Shown here one piece after another: positions 62,564 to 64,000 of a DNA stretch of 64,000 nt; the first letter of the stretch is position 1, and each line of letters starts with the position of its first letter. The DNA is from Pseudomonas sp. Leaf48 (GTDB lineage: Bacteria; Pseudomonadota; Gammaproteobacteria; Pseudomonadales; Pseudomonadaceae). The DNA lies in contig NZ_LMLH01000001.1 in assembly GCF_001421885.1 (NCBI RefSeq), positions 63,151 through 127,150 of the forward strand. The letters are read 5' to 3'. The notes beneath the pieces are model-generated. The model saw only the letters and a program-made list of their open reading frames with translations, was not told the DNA's origin and did no database searches. Position numbers and translations under genes: made by a program.

Positions 62564-62626
62564 AGAAAAAGCCCCCGCCCAGCCCACTGCGGATAGGGGA
62601 CGCAGTGGGCTGAACGAGGGCTTCTT
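62564..62626 (-). terminator. Terminator downstream of algA
   Basis: A long stem: CAGCCCACTGCG pairs with CGCAGTGGGCTG and the outer AAGCCC with GGGCTT. The A run on the left gives a T run on the minus strand. It lies just beyond the algA stop. Confidence 0.88.
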
Positions 62627-62639
62627 GTTTTGCCGGGTG

Positions 62640-64000
62640 TTACTGCGCGATGGTCTTCACCGAAACCCCACGCTCGATTGGCGTCGAGCGCCCGTAGATA
62701 TCTTCAAACCGCTCGATATCGTCCTCACCCAGATAGCTGCCCGACTGCACTTCAATGATCTCCAGCGGGATCTTCCCCGGATTGCGCAAACGGTGCACCG
62801 AAGCAATCGGGATGTAAGTCGACTGGTTCTCGGTCAGCAGGAACACGTTTTCATCGCAGGTCACTTCAGCCGTGCCGCTGACCACGATCCAGTGCTCGGC
62901 GCGATGGTGGTGCATCTGCAGGGACAGGCACGCGCCCGGCTTGACCGAGATGTGCTTGACCTGGAAGCGCCCGCCCATGTCCACCGAGTCATACGAACCC
63001 CACGGACGATAGACTTCGCAGTGGTTCTGGGTTTCGCTGCGGCCCCGTTCATTGAGGGTGTTGACCATCTGTTTGACGCCTTGGACCTTGTCCTTGTGGG
63101 CGATCATCATGGCGTCCTTGGTTTCGACGACCACGATGTTTTCCAGGCCGATCACCGACACCAGCTTGCCGTTGCCATGGATCATGCAGTTCTTGCTGTC
63201 CTGGATCACCACGTCGCCCTTGGTGACGTTGCCGTTGGCGTCTTTGGCATTCACCTCCCACAGCGACGACCAGCAACCGACATCGCTCCAGCCCGCGGTC
63301 AGCGGTACGACGCAGGCGCGTTGGGTTTTTTCCATGACCGAGTAGTCGATGGAGTTGTCCGGGCAGCACGCGAAGGTGGCTTCGTCGAGGGTGATGCTGT
63401 CGGCGTCCTGCGGGCTGCGTTCCAGGGTCAGCAGGCAGGTGTCGTAGATGTCCGGATCGTGCTTTTTCAGCTCTTCGAGGAAGCGGCTGGCGCGGAACAG
63501 GAACATGCCGCTGTTCCAGAAGTAACCGCCGGACTGGACGAACTCGGTAGCGCGTTTCACGTCGGGCTTTTCGACGAAGTGCGAGACGCGGCTGACGCCT
63601 TCGGGCAGCAGCGAATCGTTGGTCGACTTGATGTAGCCGTAGCCGGTTTCCGGTTTGGTGGCCGGTACGCCGAACAACACCATCTCACCGTTTTCCGCAG
63701 CGACGGTGGCCAGTGCCAGGGCGCGCTGCAGGGCTTTCTGGTCTTCCAGCACGTGGTCGGCTGGCAGCACCAGCATCAACTCGTCACGTCCTTCGCTGAC
63801 CAGCATCATCGCAGTCAAGGCCACGGCCGGCGCGGTGTTGCGACCGAACGGTTCCATCAGGATGCGCTGGGTTTCCAGTTTGCGCGCGGCCAACTGCTCG
63901 CTGACGATGAAACGGTGGTCCTTGTTGCAGACCACGATCGGGGTGTCCATGCCTTCGAACACCAAGCGCTCCAGAGTCTGCTGGAACAGGGTGTGTTCGC
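62640..64000 (-). CDS. algA: Mannose-1-phosphate guanylyltransferase / mannose-6-phosphate isomerase (5' cut by window)
   Basis: 453 C-terminal residues are visible; the frame stays open to the window end, so the first ~30 residues with the nucleotide-binding GGxGTR motif are missing. The visible part has LEPFGRNTAPA-like MEPFGRNTAPAVALTAMM, LPADHVLEDQ and FVEKPDVKRATEF of the GDP-mannose pyrophosphorylase part. A C-terminal cupin isomerase part follows (LQMHHHRAEHWIVVSGTAEV, SVHRLRNPGKIPLEIIEVQ). The bifunctional enzyme makes GDP-mannose for alginate or other mannose-containing polysaccharide. The paralogue PslB/WbpW is an alternative name; upstream genes outside the window would decide. Confidence 0.9.
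   Translation of the reverse strand, partial: EHTLFQQTLERLVFEGMDTPIVVCNKDHRFIVSEQLAARKLETQRILMEPFGRNTAPAVALTAMMLVSEGRDELMLVLPADHVLEDQKALQRALALATVAAENGEMVLFGVPATKPETGYGYIKSTNDSLLPEGVSRVSHFVEKPDVKRATEFVQSGGYFWNSGMFLFRASRFLEELKKHDPDIYDTCLLTLERSPQDADSITLDEATFACCPDNSIDYSVMEKTQRACVVPLTAGWSDVGCWSSLWEVNAKDANGNVTKGDVVIQDSKNCMIHGNGKLVSVIGLENIVVVETKDAMMIAHKDKVQGVKQMVNTLNERGRSETQNHCEVYRPWGSYDSVDMGGRFQVKHISVKPGACLSLQMHHHRAEHWIVVSGTAEVTCDENVFLLTENQSTYIPIASVHRLRNPGKIPLEIIEVQSGSYLGEDDIERFEDIYGRSTPIERGVSVKTIAQ

Overview
The window is a chromosomal segment of a Pseudomonas species, most likely of the P. fluorescens group. The evidence is the gene order (trpS, zapE, rplM-rpsI, petABC, sspAB, lpoA-yraN-gmhA-dolP, rsmI, rnpB, then the full dcw cluster to lpxC), the GC-rich coding sequence, and many intergenic copies of the GTGGGAGCGGGCTTG-type REP repeat. 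No tRNA, rRNA, insertion sequence, prophage or CRISPR array was seen.

Layout. 1-6058: a DUF1302/DUF1329 pair of envelope proteins (the first cut by the window edge), then a large MalT-like LuxR regulator. 6147-11653: housekeeping genes for a metallo-hydrolase, an OmpA-like lipoprotein, ZapG, an alpha/beta hydrolase, TrpS and ZapE. 11833-18688: an accessory block with an asparaginase, an internally duplicated membrane protein and a nitrilase-type amidase in one operon, then a GlxA-type regulator, an acyl-CoA dehydrogenase and an aldo/keto reductase. 18934-28930: ribosomal proteins L13 and S9, the cytochrome bc1 complex, SspA/SspB, the lpoA-yraN-gmhA-dolP operon, rsmI and the RNase P RNA. 28931-47222: a degenerate tandem repeat behind rnpB, the mraZ promoter with MraZ-type boxes, and sixteen genes from mraZ to lpxC on the plus strand, mostly overlapping by a few bases. 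They make lipid II, flip or polymerise it at the septum, build the FtsQLA/Z divisome and start lipid A synthesis.

47403-61005 is an efflux region. A minus-strand operon encodes a membrane fusion protein, an RND pump, a heavy-metal-type response regulator and its sensor kinase, followed by a small secreted protein. A LysR regulator sits divergently from a plus-strand operon of an outer-membrane factor, a FUSC (AaeB-like) pump, a DUF1656 peptide and an AaeA-like adaptor. 60607-64000: a SnoaL-like protein, a short-chain dehydrogenase, a small membrane protein and the 3' part of algA (mannose-1-phosphate guanylyltransferase / mannose-6-phosphate isomerase).

The most notable items are the roughly 80-bp repeat following rnpB, the four 10-bp-spaced MraZ boxes, the duplicated membrane protein between two amide hydrolases, a CusR-like inverted repeat ahead of the RND operon, and REPIN elements whose arms differ while their loops stay alike. 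Domain assignments are from reading the sequence; no database search was run.
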